Origin: Sanderia malayensis
Lineage: Eukaryota > Cnidaria > Scyphozoa > Semaeostomeae > Pelagiidae
Assembly (NCBI GenBank): GCA_013076295.1
Contig: RQOL01000791.1
Span: 17,744-81,743, forward strand
DNA length: 64,000 nt
Reading direction: 5' to 3'
Numbering within the stretch: the first letter of the stretch is position 1; each line of letters opens with the position of its first letter. The position numbers and the translations under genes are program-made. Shown here piece by piece: positions 46,886-62,664 of this stretch. The notes below the pieces were generated by a model. That model made no database searches. It was given only the letters and a program-made list of their open reading frames with translations, and was not told the DNA's origin.

Positions 46886-49716
46886 TACATACATACATAC
46901 ATACATACATACATACATACATACATACATACATACATACATACATACATACATACATACATACATACATGGGCCGGGTTCGGCGCTTCGCTCCCTCCCC
47001 GGAGCCCGTGAAGTAAACAAAGCTTAATCTGGTTGGCGCGCTTCGCGCGCGGCATTCGCTGCCGCTCATGCCCATACATACATACATACATACATACCCT
47101 ACAATACATACCCTACAATACATACCCTACAATAGAAACCCTACAATAAATACCCTACAATACATACCTTACAATAGATACCCTACAATAAATACCCTAC
47201 AATAAATACCCTACAGTACATACCCTACAACACATACCCTACATAACATACCCTACAATACATACCCTACAATACATACCCTACATAACATACCCTAAAT
47301 ACATACCCTACAATACATACCCTACAATACATACCCTACAATACATACCCTACAATACATACCCTACAATACATACCCTACAATACATACCCTACAATAC
47401 ATACCCTACATACAACCCTACAATACATACCCTACATACATACCCTACAATACATACCCTACAATACATACCCTACATACATACCCTACAATACATACCC
47501 TACAATACAATACCCTACAATACATACCCTACAATACATACCCTACAATACATACCCTACAATACATACCCTACAATACATACCCTACATACATACCCTA
47601 CAATACATGCCCTACAATACATACCCTACAATACATACCCTACAATACATACCCTACAATACATACCTACAATACATACCCTACAATACATACCCTACTA
47701 CATACCCTAAATACATACCCTACAATACATACCCTACAATACATACCTACAATACATACCCTACAATACATACCCTACAATACATACCCTACAATACATA
47801 CCCTACATACATACCCTACAATACATACCCTACAATACATACCCTACAATAAATACCCTACAATACATACCCTACATAACATACCCTACAATACATACCC
47901 TACAATACATACCCTACATACATACCCTACAATACATACCCTACAATACATACCCTACATACAACCCTACAATACATACCCTACAATACATACCCTACAA
48001 TACATACCTACAATACATACCCTACAATACATACCTACAATACATACCCTACAATACATACCCTACAATACATACCCTACAATACATACCCTACAATACA
48101 TACCCTACAATACATACCCTAATACATACCTACAATACATACCCTACAATACATACCCTACAATACATACCCTACAATACATACCCTACAATACATACCT
48201 ACAATACATACCCTACAATACATACCCTACAATACATACCCTACAATACATACCCTACAATACACACGACGCCACATTTCTAAAGAAAGTAAAGGTGGGA
48301 GGTCGAATCTTCCCCCCTGCCACGCGACCGCCCGGCGCCCACGCTGCCCCCTGAAAGCCGCTTCCGAAAGTTGATAGCTTCAGTGTGAAGTTTGAAAAAA
48401 AAGTTGCCTTCAAAAATTTAATCAATCCTGGAAAATTTAAACTCAATCTGTAATAAAAAATATATCAAACTGTAGCTAAGGAAACAGCGAATCCGATAAA
48501 AATATTCACTTTTCTTAACAGTGTTGTTTTGAATTTTAAGGAGTATTTAGTGGAGCCCAACAACAAAGCCGTGAAAAAATTTATTCATCAGCCAACTTTA
48601 AAAACACAAAAATTCCCCTAACTTGGTCAAAATTTGTCCATTTGAACTCAAATTACACCAGCATGAAGCAATACCTTGGCAAATAAATATCGAAAGTATT
48701 GGGTGCATATGAAAAGCTTTTCGCAATTTTAGTTGTACATTTTTGAAGTCCAAGACATGATTTTCTTCATCAAAAATAGCCGTGAAATCAAACCCGTGAA
48801 AAAATAGCATTTAAAACACGATTCACCAACTTTCAAATTAAATTAACGTGGCCAATTTTTGTCCTACAGAACCCACGAAAATATCAAAATGAAGCTAATA
48901 GCTTGGCGAACATTTATCGAAAGTATTTGGGTGAAAAAAACAAAGTTTTGGCAGGTTAAAATTTAATTTTCGCAAATGCAAAACACACGCGTGTTGCGTG
49001 AAAATTTCGTGTTTTCCAGCAAAACCCAACTCGGCTAAAACTGTCCAAAAACAGAGGAAAATCAACAAAACAAAAAAAACAAAGCCATATAACTTTAGTT
49101 CTCGTGTAAATAAACAGTTATCGAAAGTTTAAATGGAGAAAATCGGCCCAGAACGACCCGAGAAAATCAAAATTGTCTTCGTGTTTTGGTTAGGCCCTCG
49201 AGCCGAAAGAAAAACGTGAGGTGAAACAAAACAAAACTCGTGCTATTTAAAGCCAAAAACAATTGAATAAAGGAAATACCTTGAAATAATTGTCACCAAT
49301 TGTCTCCACAGGTCCTGACAACAATTGACACGTCTTTACAATTGATTTCCGGCACGTATTCGTTTAAACCCGAGCAACTTGCCGCCCGTTCAACTAAAAA
49401 AACACGTGCTTCTCCTGCTCGTTTTGCATCTCATTAACTCCGTCCTCGGAACTTTCTAGAAAGTCGGAACACAAAATGGGCCATAACTCCCGAACCGTTT
49501 GGAGTAGAAATTAGCGGAAAGCTTTACTGTGATCAGCGCAATGCAGCGATCATTTTGATACCAATTTGCACCCTTATTGACCCCCAGGAAAAAAGCCTTT
49601 TTGATCACAACGAAATTCCTTTGATCCCATTGTTTGGTCGAACGTCGATTGTTCAAAAGACAATGGGCATTGTTCACAGTCGGCGGGTCACGTGTGATCG
49701 AGAATATATATATAGA

Positions 49717-50228
49717 CTAGCCGGGGCACTCGCTACGCTCGCTTCCCGGAGCCCCCAAGCAACAAAGTTTAATGTGGTTGGCGCGCTTCGCGCGCTGCAT
49801 TCGCTCCGCTCATGCCCCTTTCAACCCCACGTACAATGGGTTAGCTCGCTGCGCTCGCCTGTGGTTGGCGCACTTCGTGCGCTGCATTCGCTTACGCTCA
49901 TGCCCTTTTCAACTCTACATACAATGGGTTAGCTCGCTACGCTCGCCTGTGGTTGGCGCACTTCGTGCGCTGCATTCGCTTATGCTCATGCCCATACATA
50001 CATACATACATACATACATACATACATACATACATACATACATACATACATACATACATACATACATACATACATACAAACATGGGCCGGGTTCGGTCGC
50101 TTCGCTCCCTCCCCGGAGCCCGTCAAATAGACAAAGCTTAATCTAATTGGCGCGCTTCGCGCGCTGCATTCGCTGCCGCTCATGCCCATACATACATACA
50201 TACATACATACATACCTACATACATACA

Positions 50229-50260
<32 letters not shown>

Positions 50261-51934
50261 CATACATACATGAGCCGGGTTCGGTCGCTTCGCTCCCTCC
50301 CCGGAGCTCGTCAAGTAAAGAAAGTTTAATCTGGTGGGCGCGCTTCGCGCGCTGCATTCGCTGCCGCTCATGCCCATACATACATACATACCCTACCAAT
50401 ACATACCCTACGATACATACCCTACAATACAAACCCTACAATACAAACCCTACAATACATACCCTACAATACAAACCCTACAATACATACCCTACAATAC
50501 ATACCCTACAATACATACCCTACAATACATACCCTACATAACATACCCTACAATACATACCCTAAAATACATACCCTACAATACATACCCTACAATACAT
50601 ACCCTACAATACATACCCTACAATACATACCCTACAATACATACCCTAGACTACATACCCTAAAATACATACCCTACAATACATACCCTACAATGAATAC
50701 CTTACAATACATACCCTACAATAAATACCCTACAATAAATACCCTACAATACATACCCTACATACATACCCTACAATACATACCCTACAATACATACCCT
50801 ACAAAACATACCCTACGATACATACCCTACGATACATACCCTACAATACATACCTTACAATACATACCCTACAATAAATACCCTACAATACATACCCTAC
50901 ATACATACCCTACAACACATACCCTACCATACTTCCCCCTGGCAAGCGACCACCCAGCGCCCTCCCTGCCGCCCCCCTAAAAGCCGTTTCTTCTGAAAGT
51001 GAAAAAATGAATTCATCAAGGTACTTTAAAAACACTAAAACTTTCAAATTAAATTAACGTGGCCAATTTTTGTCCTACAGAGCCCACGAATATATCAACA
51101 TGAAGCTAATAGCTTGGCGAACATTTATCGAAAGTATTTGGGTGAAAAAAACAAAGTTTTGGCAGGTTAAAATTTAATTTTCCCGAATGCAAAACACACG
51201 CGTGTTGCCTCTGAAAATTTCGTGTTTTCCAGCAAAGTCAAATCTCGGCTAAAACTGTCCAAAAACAGAGGAAAATCGACAAAACAAAAAAACAAAGCCA
51301 TATAACTTATATTCTTGTGCAAATAAAACAGTTATCGAAAGTTTAAATGACAAAATCGGCCCAGAACGACCTAGAAAATCAAAATTGTCCTCGTGTTTTT
51401 GTTAGGCCCTCGGCTCAACACAAAAAACGTGAGGTTAAACAAAACAAAACTCGTGCCATTTTAAGCCAAAAACAATTGAATAAAAGGAAATACCTTGAAA
51501 TGATTGTCCACTAATTGTCTCCACAGGTCTTGACAACAATTGACACGTCTTTACAATTGATTTCCGGCACGTATTCACGCTTAAACCCGAGCAACTTGCG
51601 GCCCGTTCAACTAAAAAAACACGTGCTTCTCCTTGCTCGTTTTGCATCTCATTAACTCCGTCCTCGAACTTTCTAGAAAGTCGGAACACAAAATGGGTCA
51701 TAACTCCCGCACCGTTTGGAGTAGAAATTAGCGGAAAGCTTTACTGTGATCAGCGTAATGCAGCGATCATTTTGATACTAATTTGCACCCTTATTGACCA
51801 CCCACAAAAAAGCCTTTGTGTTCACAACGAAATTCCTTTGATCCCATTGTTCGTCGAACGTCGATTGTTCAAAAGACAATGGCGATTGTTCACAGTCGGC
51901 CGGTCACGTGTCGACGTAAATTATATAATAGAGA
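49717..51934 (-). mobile_element. Helitron-like element U4
   Basis: Minus strand, TCTCTATTATATAATTTACG at 51934 to CTAG at 49717. It has a short body (50932-51934), 14-mer array 50388-50931, and three or more hairpin modules separated by (CATA)n at 49992-50082 and 50189-50270. The body is nearly identical to that of U2. Confidence 0.72.
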
Positions 51935-52474
51935 CTAGCCGGGGGCACTCGCTTCGCTCGCTTCCCGGAGCCCCCGAAGCAACAAAAGTTTAATGTGGTT
52001 GGCGCGCTTCGCGCGCTGCATTCGCTTCCGCTCATGCCCCTTTCAACCCACGTACAATGGGTTAGCTCGCTGCGCTCGCCTGTGGTTGGCGCATTTCGTG
52101 CGCTGCATTCGCTTACGCTCATGCCCTTTTCAACTCTACATACAATGGGTTAGCTCGCTACGCTCGCCTGTGGTTGGCGCACTTCGTGCGCTGCATTCGC
52201 TTATGCTCATGCCCATACATACATACATACATACATACATACATACATACATACATACATACATACATACATACATACATACATACATACATACATACAT
52301 ACATACATACATACATACATACAAACATGGGCCGGGTTCGGTCGCTTCGCTCCCTCCCCGGAGCCCGTCAAATAGACAAAGCTTAATCTAATTGGCGCGC
52401 TTGCGCGCTGCATTCGCTGCCGCTCATGCCATACATACATACATACATACATAATACATACCTACATACATACA

Positions 52475-52505
<31 letters not shown>

Positions 52506-54014
52506 TACATACATACATGAGCCGGGTTCGGTCGCTTCGCTCCCTCCCCGGAGCTCGTCAAGTAAAGAAAGTTTAATCTGGTGGGCGCGCTTCGCGCGCT
52601 GCATTCGCTGCCGCTCATGCCCATACATACATACATACCCTACAATACATACCCTACGATACATACCCTACAATACAAACCCTACAATACAAACCCTACA
52701 ATACATACCCTACAATACATACCCCTACAATACATACCCTACAATACATACCCTACAATACATACTTTACAATACATACCCTACATAACATACCCTACAA
52801 TACATACCCTACAATGCATACCCTACATACATACCCTACAATACATACCCTACAATACTACCCTAAAATACATACCCTACAATACATACCCTACAAACAT
52901 ACCCTACAATACATACCCTAAAATACATACCCTAAAATACATACCCTAAAATACATACCCTACAATACATACCCTACGATGCATACCCTACAATACATAC
53001 CCTACGATACATACCCTACGATACTTCCCCCTGGCAAGCGACCACCTAGCGCCCACCCTGCCGCCCCCCTAAAAGCCGTTTAAAAATGAATTCATCAACG
53101 TACTTTAAAAACACTAAAACTTTCAAATTAAATTAACGTGGCCAATTTTTGTCCTACAGAACCCACGAAAATATCAAAATGAAGCTAATAGCTTTGGGAA
53201 CATTTATCGAAAGTATTTGGGTGAAAAAAACAAAGTTTTGGCAGGTTAAAAATTAATTTTCGCAAGTGCAAAACACACGCGTGTTGCTTGAAATTTCGTG
53301 TTTTCAAGCAAAATCCAAACTCGGCCAAAACTGTCCAAAAACAGAGGAAAATCAACAAAACAAAAAAAACAAAGCCATATAACTTTAGTTCTCGTGTAAA
53401 TAAACAGTTATCGAAAGTTTAAATGGAGAAAATCGGCCCAGAACGACCCGAGAAAATCAAAATTGTCTTCGTGTTTTGGTTAGATCCTCGAGCCGAAAGA
53501 AAAACGTGAGTTGAAACAAAACAAAAGTCGTGCTATTTTCAGCAAAAAACAATTAAATAAAAGGAAATACCTTGAAATAATTGTCCACACATTGTCTCCA
53601 CAGGTCGTGACAACAATTGACACGTCTTTACAATTTATTTCCGGCACGTATTCATCTTTAAACCCGAGCAATTTGCCGCCCGTTCAACTAAAAAAACACG
53701 TGCTTGTCCCTGCTCGTTTTGCATCTCATGAACTCCTTCCTCGGAACTTTCTAGAAAGCCGGAACACAAAATGGGCAATAACTCCCGAACCGCTGGGAGT
53801 AGAAATTAGCGGAAAGCTTTACTTTCATCAGCACAATGCAGCGATCATTTTCATACCAATTTGCACCCTTATTGACCCCTAGAAAAAAAGCCTTTGAGTG
53901 GCAACGCCCTCTCCTTTGATCCCATTGTTCGGTCGAACGTCCATTGTTCACCAAACAATAGCCCATTGTTTAGAGTCGGCGGGTCACGTGTGATCACATT
54001 TTATTATATATAGA
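51935..54014 (-). mobile_element. Helitron-like element U3
   Basis: Minus strand, TCTATATATAATAAAATG at 54014 to CTAG at 51935. It has body 53024-54014, 14-mer array 52630-53023, and hairpin modules with (CATA)n at 52213-52326 and 52430-52516. Its hairpin block closely matches that of U4, while its body differs from U4, so the parts have been exchanged. Confidence 0.72.
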
Positions 54015-54356
54015 CTAGCCGGGGGCACTCGCTACGCTCGCTTCCCGGAGCCCGTCAGGTACAAAAAGTTTAATGTGGTTGGCGCGCTTCGCGCGCTGCA
54101 TTCGCTCATGCCCATGCATACATACATACATACATACATACCTACATACATACATACATACATACATACATACATACATACATACATACATACATACATA
54201 CATACATACATGGGCCGGGTTCGGCCGCTTCGCTCCCTCCCCGGAGCCCGTCAAGTAAACAAAGCTTAATCTGGTTGGCGCGCTTCGCGCGCTGCATTCG
54301 CTGCCGCTCATGCCCATACATACATACATACATACATACATACCTACATACATACA

Positions 54357-54390
<34 letters not shown>

Positions 54391-57300
54391 CATACATACA
54401 TGAGCCGGGTTCGGTCGCTTCGCTCCCTCCCCGGAGCTCGTCAAGTAAAGAAAGTTTAATCTGGTGGGCGCGCTTCGCGCGCTGCATTCGCTGCCGCTCA
54501 TGCCCATACATACATACATACCCTACAATACATACCCTACGATACATACCCTACAATACAAACCCTACAATACAAACCCTACAATACATACCCTACAATA
54601 CATACCCTACAATACATACCCTACAATACATACCCTACATAACATACCCTACTATACAAACCCTACAATACATACCCTACATAACATACCCTACAATACA
54701 TACCCTACAATACATACCCTACATAACATACCCTAAAATACATACCCTGCAATACAAACCCTACAAAACATACCCTACAATACATACCCTACAATACATA
54801 CCCTACAATACATACCCTACATAACATACCCTACTACACAAACCCTACAATACATACCCTACAATACATACCCTACAATACAAACCCTACTATAAATACC
54901 CTAAAATACATACCTTACAATACATAACCTACAATACATACCCCACAATACATACCCTACAATAAATACCCTACAATACATACCCTACATTACATACCCT
55001 ACATATATACCCTACAATACATACCCTACAATACATACCCTACAATACATACCCTACGCTACATACCCTACAATACATACCCTACAATAAATACCTTACA
55101 ATACATACCATACAATACATACCCTACAACACATACCCTACAATACATACCCTACAATACATAACCTACAATACATACCCTACAATACATGCCCTACATA
55201 ACATACCCTACAATACAAAGCCTACAATACATACCCTACAATACATACCCTACAATACATACCCTACAATACATAACCTACAATACATACCCTACAATAC
55301 ATACCCTACAATACATACCCTACAATACATACCCTACATACATACCCTACAAAACATACCCTACAATAAATACCTTACAATACATACCCTACAATAAATA
55401 CACTACAAAACATACCCTACAATACATACCCTACATACATACCCTACAATACATACCCTACAATACATACCCTACAATACATACCCTACATACATACCCT
55501 ACAATACATACCCTACATAACATACCCTAAAATACATACCCTACAATACAAACCCTACAATACATACCCTACAATACATACCCTACAATACATACCCTAC
55601 AATACATACCCTACGTAACATACCCTACAATACATACCCTACAATACATACCCTACAATACATACCCTACAAAACATACCCTAAAATACATACCCTACGA
55701 TACATACCTTGCAATACATACCCTACAATACATACCCTACAATACATACCCTACAATACATACCTTACAATACATAACCTACACTACATACCCTACAATA
55801 CATACCCTACAATACATACCCTACATAACATACCCTACGATACATACCCTACAATACATACCCTACAATACATACCTTACGATACATACCTTACAATACA
55901 TACCCTACAATACATACCCTACAATACATAGCCTACAATACATACCATACAATACATACCCGACATAACATACCTTACAATACATACCCTACAATACATA
56001 CCCTACATAACATACCCTACAATACATACCCTAAAATACATACCCTACAATACATACCCTACAATACATACCCTACAATACATAACCTACAATACATACC
56101 CTACAATACATGCCCTACATAACATACCCTACAATACAAAGCCTACAATACATACCCTACAATACATACCCTACAATACATACCCTACAATACATAACCT
56201 ACAATACATACCCTACAATACATACCCTACAATACATACCCTACAATACATACCCTACATACATACCCTACAAAACATACCCTACAATAAATACCTTACA
56301 ATACATACCCTACAATAAATACACTACAAAACATACCCTACAATACATACCCTACATACATACCCTACAATACATACCCTACAATACATACCCTACAATA
56401 CATACCCTACATACATACCCTACAATACATACCCTACATAACATACCCTAAAATACATACCCTACAATACAAAAACCTACAATACATACCCTACAATACA
56501 TACCAAAACATACCCTACAAACATACCCTACAATACATACCCTACAATACATACCCTACAATACATACCCTACTACATCCACAAACATACCCTAAAATAC
56601 ATACCCTACATTACATACCTTGCAATACATACCCTACAATACATACCCTACAATACATACCCTACAATACATACCTTACAATACATAAACCTACACTACA
56701 TACCCTACAATACATACCCTACAATACATACCCTACATAACATTACCCTACGATACATACCCTACAATACATACCCTACAATACATACCTTACGATACAT
56801 ACCTTACAATACATACCCTACAATACATACCCTACAATACATAGCCTACAATACATACCATACAATACATACCCGACATAACATACCTTACAATACATAC
56901 CCTACAATACATACCCTACATAACATACCCTACAATACATACCCTAAAATACATACCCTACAATACATACCCTACGATACATACCCTATAATACAAACCC
57001 TACAATACATACCCTACAATACATACCTACATAACATACCCTACAATACATACCCTACAATACATACCCTACAATACAAACCCTACAATACATACCCTAC
57101 AAAACATACCCTACAATACATACCCTACAATACATACTTCGACGCAACATTTCTAAAGAACGGAAAGGTGGGAGGTCGAATCTCCCCCCCTGCCATGCGA
57201 CCGCCCCGCGCCCACGCTGCCCACCTGAAAGCCGTTTCTTCTGAAAGTGAAAAAATGAATTCATCAAGGTACTTTAAAAACACTAAAACTTTCAAATTAA

Positions 57301-58184
57301 ATTAACGTGGCCAATTTTTGTCCTACAGAGCCCACGAATATATCAACATGAAGCTAATAGCTTGGCGAACATTTATCGAAAGTATTTGGGTGAAAAAAAC
57401 AAAGTTTTGGCAGGTTAAAATTTAATTTTCCCGAATGCAAAACACACGCGTGTTGCCTGAAAATTTCGTGTTTTCCAGCAAAATCAAATCTCGGCTAAAA
57501 CTGTCCAAAAACAGAGGAAAATCGACAAAACAAAAAAAACAAAGCCATATAACTTTAGTTCTTGTGCAAATAAACAGTTATCGAAAGTTTAAATGGACAA
57601 AATCGGCCCAGAACGACCTGAGAAAATCAAAATTGTCCTCGTGTTTTTGTTAGGCCCTCGGCTCAACACAAAAAACGTGAGGTTAAACAAAACAAAACTC
57701 GTGCCATTTTAAGCCAAAAACAATTGAATAAAAGGAAATACCTTGAAATGATTGTCCACTAATTGTCTCCACAGGTCTTGACAACAATTGACACGTCTTT
57801 ACAATTGATTTCCGGCACGTATTCACGCTTAAACCCGAGCAACTTGCGGCCCGTTCAACTAAAAAAACACGTGCTTCTCCTTGCTCGTTTTGCATCTCAT
57901 TAACTCCGTCCTCGGAACTTTCTAGAAAGTCGGAACACAAAATGGGTCATAACTCCCGCACCGTTTGGAGTAGAAATTAGCGGAAAGCTTTACTGTGATC
58001 AGCGTAATGCAGCGATCATTTTGATACTAATTTGCACCCTTATTGACCACCCACAAAAAAGCCTTTGTGTTCACAACGAAATTCCTTTGATCCCATTGTT
58101 CGGTCGAACGTCGATTGTTCAAAAGACAATGGCGATTGTTCACAGTCGGCCGGTCACGTGTCGACGTAGATTATATAATAGAGA
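54015..58184 (-). mobile_element. Helitron-like element U2
   Basis: Minus strand, TCTCTATTATATAATCTACG at 58184 to CTAG at 54015. It has body 57138-58184, a 2.6-kb 14-mer array (54518-57137), and two hairpin modules with (CATA)n at 54109-54210 and 54317-54400. Confidence 0.72.
54518..57137 (-). repeat. 14-bp satellite with 921-bp higher-order repeat
   Basis: About 185 copies of CCCTACAATACATA with variants such as CCCTACATAACATA and CCCTACGATACATA. The variant order at 55189-55530 recurs exactly 921 bp later at 56110-56451, so the array grew by copying large blocks. A similar order recurs in U1 from about 59550. Confidence 0.93.
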
Positions 58185-58725
58185 CTAGCCGGGGGCACTC
58201 GCTTCGCTCGCTTCCCGGAGCCCCCGAAGCAACACAAGTTTAATGTGGTTGGCGCGCTTCGCGCGCTGCATTCGCTTCCGCTCATGCCCCTTTCAACCCC
58301 ACGTACAATGGGTTAGCTCGCTGCGCTCGCCTGTGGTTGGCGCATTTCGTGCGCTGCATTCGCTTACGCTCATGCCCTTTTCAACTCTACATACAATGGG
58401 TTAGCTCGCTACGCTCGCCTGTGGTTGGCGCACTTCGTGCGCTGCATTCGCTTATGCTCATGCCCATACATACATACATACCAACAACTACATACATACA
58501 TACATACATACATACATACATACATACATACATACATACATACATACATACATACAACATACATACATACATACAAACATGGGCCGGGTTCGGCCGCTTC
58601 GCTCCCTCCCCGGAGCCCGTCAAGTAAACAAAGCTTAATCTGGTTGGCGCGCTTCGCGCGCTGCATTCGCTGCCGCTCATGCCCAAACATACATACATAC
58701 ATACATACATACCTACATACATACA

Positions 58726-58759
<34 letters not shown>

Positions 58760-61700
58760 CATACATACATGAGCCGGGTTCGGTCGCTTCGCTCCCTCCC
58801 CGGAGCTCGTCAAGTAAAGAAAGTTTAATCTGGTGGGCGCGCTTCGCGCGCCTGCATTCGCTGCCGCTCATGCCCATACATACATACATACCTACAATAC
58901 ATACCCTACGATACATACCTACATACAAACCCTACAATACAAACCCTACAATACATACCCTACAATACATACCCTACAATACATACCCTACAATACATAC
59001 CCTACATAACATACCCTACATACAAACCCTACAATACATACCCTACATAACATACCCTACAATACATACCCTACAATACATACCCTACATAACATACCCT
59101 AAAATACATACCCTACAATACAAACCCTACAAAACATACCCTACAATACATACCCTACAATACATACCCTACAATACATACCCTACATAACATACCCTAC
59201 TACACAAACCCTACAATACATACCCTACAATACATACCCTACAATACAACCCTATATAAATACCCTAAAATACATACCTACAATACATAACCTACAATAC
59301 ATACCCTACAATACATACCCTACAATAAATACCCTACAATAATACCCTACATTACATACCCTACATATATACCCTACAATACATACCCTACAATACATAC
59401 CCTACAATACATACCCTACGCTACATACCCTACAATACATACCCTACAATAAATACCTTACAATACATACCATACAATACATACCCTACAACACATACCC
59501 TACAATACATACCCTACAATACATAACCTACAATACATACCCTACAATACATGCCCTACATAACATACCCTACAATACAAAGCCTACAATACATACCCTA
59601 CAATACATACCTACAATACATACCCTACAATACATAACCTACAATACATACCCTACATACATACCCTCAATACATACCCTACATACATACCCTACATACA
59701 TACCCTACAAAACATACCCTACAATAAATACCTTACAATACATACCCTACAATAAATACCCTACAAAACATACCCTACAATACATACCCTACATACATAC
59801 CCTACAATACATACCCTACAATACATACCCTACAATACATACCCTACATACATACCCACAATACATACCCTACATAACATACCCTAAATACATACCCTAC
59901 AATACAACCCTACAATACATACCCTACAATACATACCCTACAATACATACCCTACAATACATACCCTACGTAACATACCCTACAATACATACCCTACAAT
60001 ACATACCCTACAATACATACCCTACAAAACATACCCTAAAATACATACCCTACGATACATACCTTGCAATACATACCCTACAATACATACCCTACAATAC
60101 ATACCCTACAATACATACCTTACAATACATAACCTACACTACATACCCTACAATACATACCCTACAATACATACCCTACATAACATACCCTACGATACAT
60201 ACCCTACAATACATACCCTACAATACATACCTTACGATACATACCCTTACAATCATACCCTACAATACATACCCTACAATACATAGCCTACAATACATAC
60301 CATACAATACATACCCGACATAACATACCCTACAATACATACCCTACAATACATACCCTACAATACATACCTTACAATACATACCCTACAATACATACCG
60401 TACAATACATACCCTACAATACATACCTTACATACATACCTTACAATACATACCCTTATAATACATTACCCTACAATACATACCTCTACACAATACATAC
60501 CTTAAATACATACCCTAATACAATACATACCCTACAATACATACCCTACATAACATACCCTACATACATACCCTACAATACATACCCTACAATACATACC
60601 CTACAATACATACCCTACAATACATACCCTTACAATACATACCCACAATACATACCCTACATACATACCCTACAATACATACCCTACAATAAATACCCTA
60701 CAATACATACCCTACATTACATACCCTACAATACATACCCTACAATACATACCCTACAATACATACCCTACGATACATACCCTACAATACTACCCTACAT
60801 TACATACCTAAATACATACCCTACATACATACCCTAAATACATACCCTACATAACATACCCTACATACATACCCTACAATACATACCCTACAATACATAC
60901 CCTACATACATACCTACAATACATACCTACAATACTACCTTACAATACATACCTTACAATACATACCTTACAATACATCCTACAATACATACCTTACAAT
61001 ACATACCTTACAATACATACCTACCTTACAATACATACCTTACAATACATACCTACATACATACCCTACGATACATACCTACAATACATACCCTACAATA
61101 CATACCCTACAATACATACAATACAATACATACCCTACAAATACATACCCTACGATACATACCCTACAATACATACCCTACAATACACACGACGCCACAT
61201 TTCTCAAGAAAATAAAGTGGGAGGTCGAATCTTCCCCCCTGCCATGCGACCGCCCGCGGCCCACGCTGCCGCCCCCCTGAAAGCCGCTTCCAAAAGTGGA
61301 TAGCTTCAGTGTGAAGTTTTGAAAAAAAAGTTGCCTTCAAAAATTTAATCAATCCTGGAAAATTTAAACTCATCACTAATAAAAAAATATATCAAACTGT
61401 AGCTAAGGAAACAGCGAATCCGATAAATATATTCACATTTCTTAACAGTGTTGTTTTGAATTTTAAGGAGTATTTAGTGCAGCCCAACACAAAAGCCGTG
61501 AAAAAATTTTTCATCAGCCAACTTTAAAAACACAAAAATTCCCCTAACTTGGTCAAAATTTGTCCATTGTAACTCAAATTACACCAACATGAAGCTGATA
61601 CCTTGCAATAAGTATCGAAAGTAATTGGGTGCATTAGAAATGCTTTTCGCAATTTTAGTTGTATTTTTGAATCAAGACATGATTTTCTTGATCAAAAATT

Positions 61701-62664
61701 AGCCGTGAAATCAAACCCTGCAAAAAATAGCATTTAAACACGATTCACCAACTTTCAAATTCAATTAGCGTGGCCAATTTTTGTCCTAGACACCCCACGA
61801 AAATATCAACATGAAGCGAATAGCTTTGCGAACATTTATCGAAAGTATTTGGGTAAAAAAAACAAAGTTTTGGCAGGTTTACATTTATTTTTCGCGAATG
61901 CAAAACACACGCGTGTTGAGTGAAATTTTCGTGTTTTCCACCAAAACCCAATCTCGGCTAAAAGTGTCCAAAAACAGACGAAAATCGACAAAACAAAAAA
62001 AACAAAGCCAGATAACTTTAGTTCTCGTGCAAATAAACAGTTATCGAAAGTTTAAATGGAGAAAATCGGCCCAGAACGACCCGAGAAAATCAAAATTGTC
62101 TTCGTGTTTTGGTTAGGCCCTCGAGCCAAAAGAAAAACGTGAGGTTAAACAAAACAAAACTCGTGCTATTTTCAGCCAAAAACAATGAAATAAAGAAATA
62201 CCCTTGAAATAATTGTCCACCAATTGTCTCCACAGGTCCTGAGAACAATGGACACGTCTTTACAATTGATTTCCGGCACGTATTCGTGTTTAAACCCGAG
62301 CAACTTGCCGCCCGTTCAACCAAAAAAACACGTGCTTCTCCCTGCTCGTTTTGCATCTCATTAACTCCGTCCTCGGAACTTTCTAGAAGGTCGGAACACA
62401 AAATGGGCCATAACTCCCGAACGACTGGGGTTAGAATTAGCGGATTGCTTACTTTCATCGGCAGAATGCAGCGATCATTTTGGTACCAATTTGAACCCTT
62501 ATTGACCCCCAGGAAAAAAAGCCTTTATGATATCAAGCCCCGCTCCTTTGATCCCATTGTTTGGTCGAACGTTGTCATTGTTTGGTGGACGTCGATTGTT
62601 CCGGGGACAATGGCCATTGTTGAGCGTTTCTGGTCACGTGTGATCGTAGAATAGTATATATAGA
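58185..62664 (-). mobile_element. Helitron-like element U1
   Basis: Minus strand, TCTATATATACTATTC at 62664 to CTAG at 58185. It has a long body (61187-62664), 14-mer array 58882-61186, and hairpin modules with (CATA)n at 58466-58580 and 58683-58770. Its array shows many one-base slips compared with U2. Confidence 0.72.

Larger units (their letters stand above)
44848..49716 (-). mobile_element. Helitron-like element U5 with cargo-exon fragments
   Basis: It begins TCTATATATATATTC on the minus strand at 49716 with CACGTG about 28 bases in, and ends CCCGGCTAG at 44848. It contains a long body (48264-49716), 14-mer arrays (47090-48264, 45820-46557, 45200-45296), (CATA)n tracts and hairpin modules. 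It also holds two copies of the terminal-exon fragment also found at 31891. That is what an internal-deletion derivative of the long unit would retain. Confidence 0.7.

Noticed and set aside
54518..57137. Possible CRISPR array or telomere
   Set aside because: Units are contiguous 14-mers with no spacers, and the genome is eukaryotic. The repeat is not TTAGGG or a known telomere unit, and it lies inside mobile elements.
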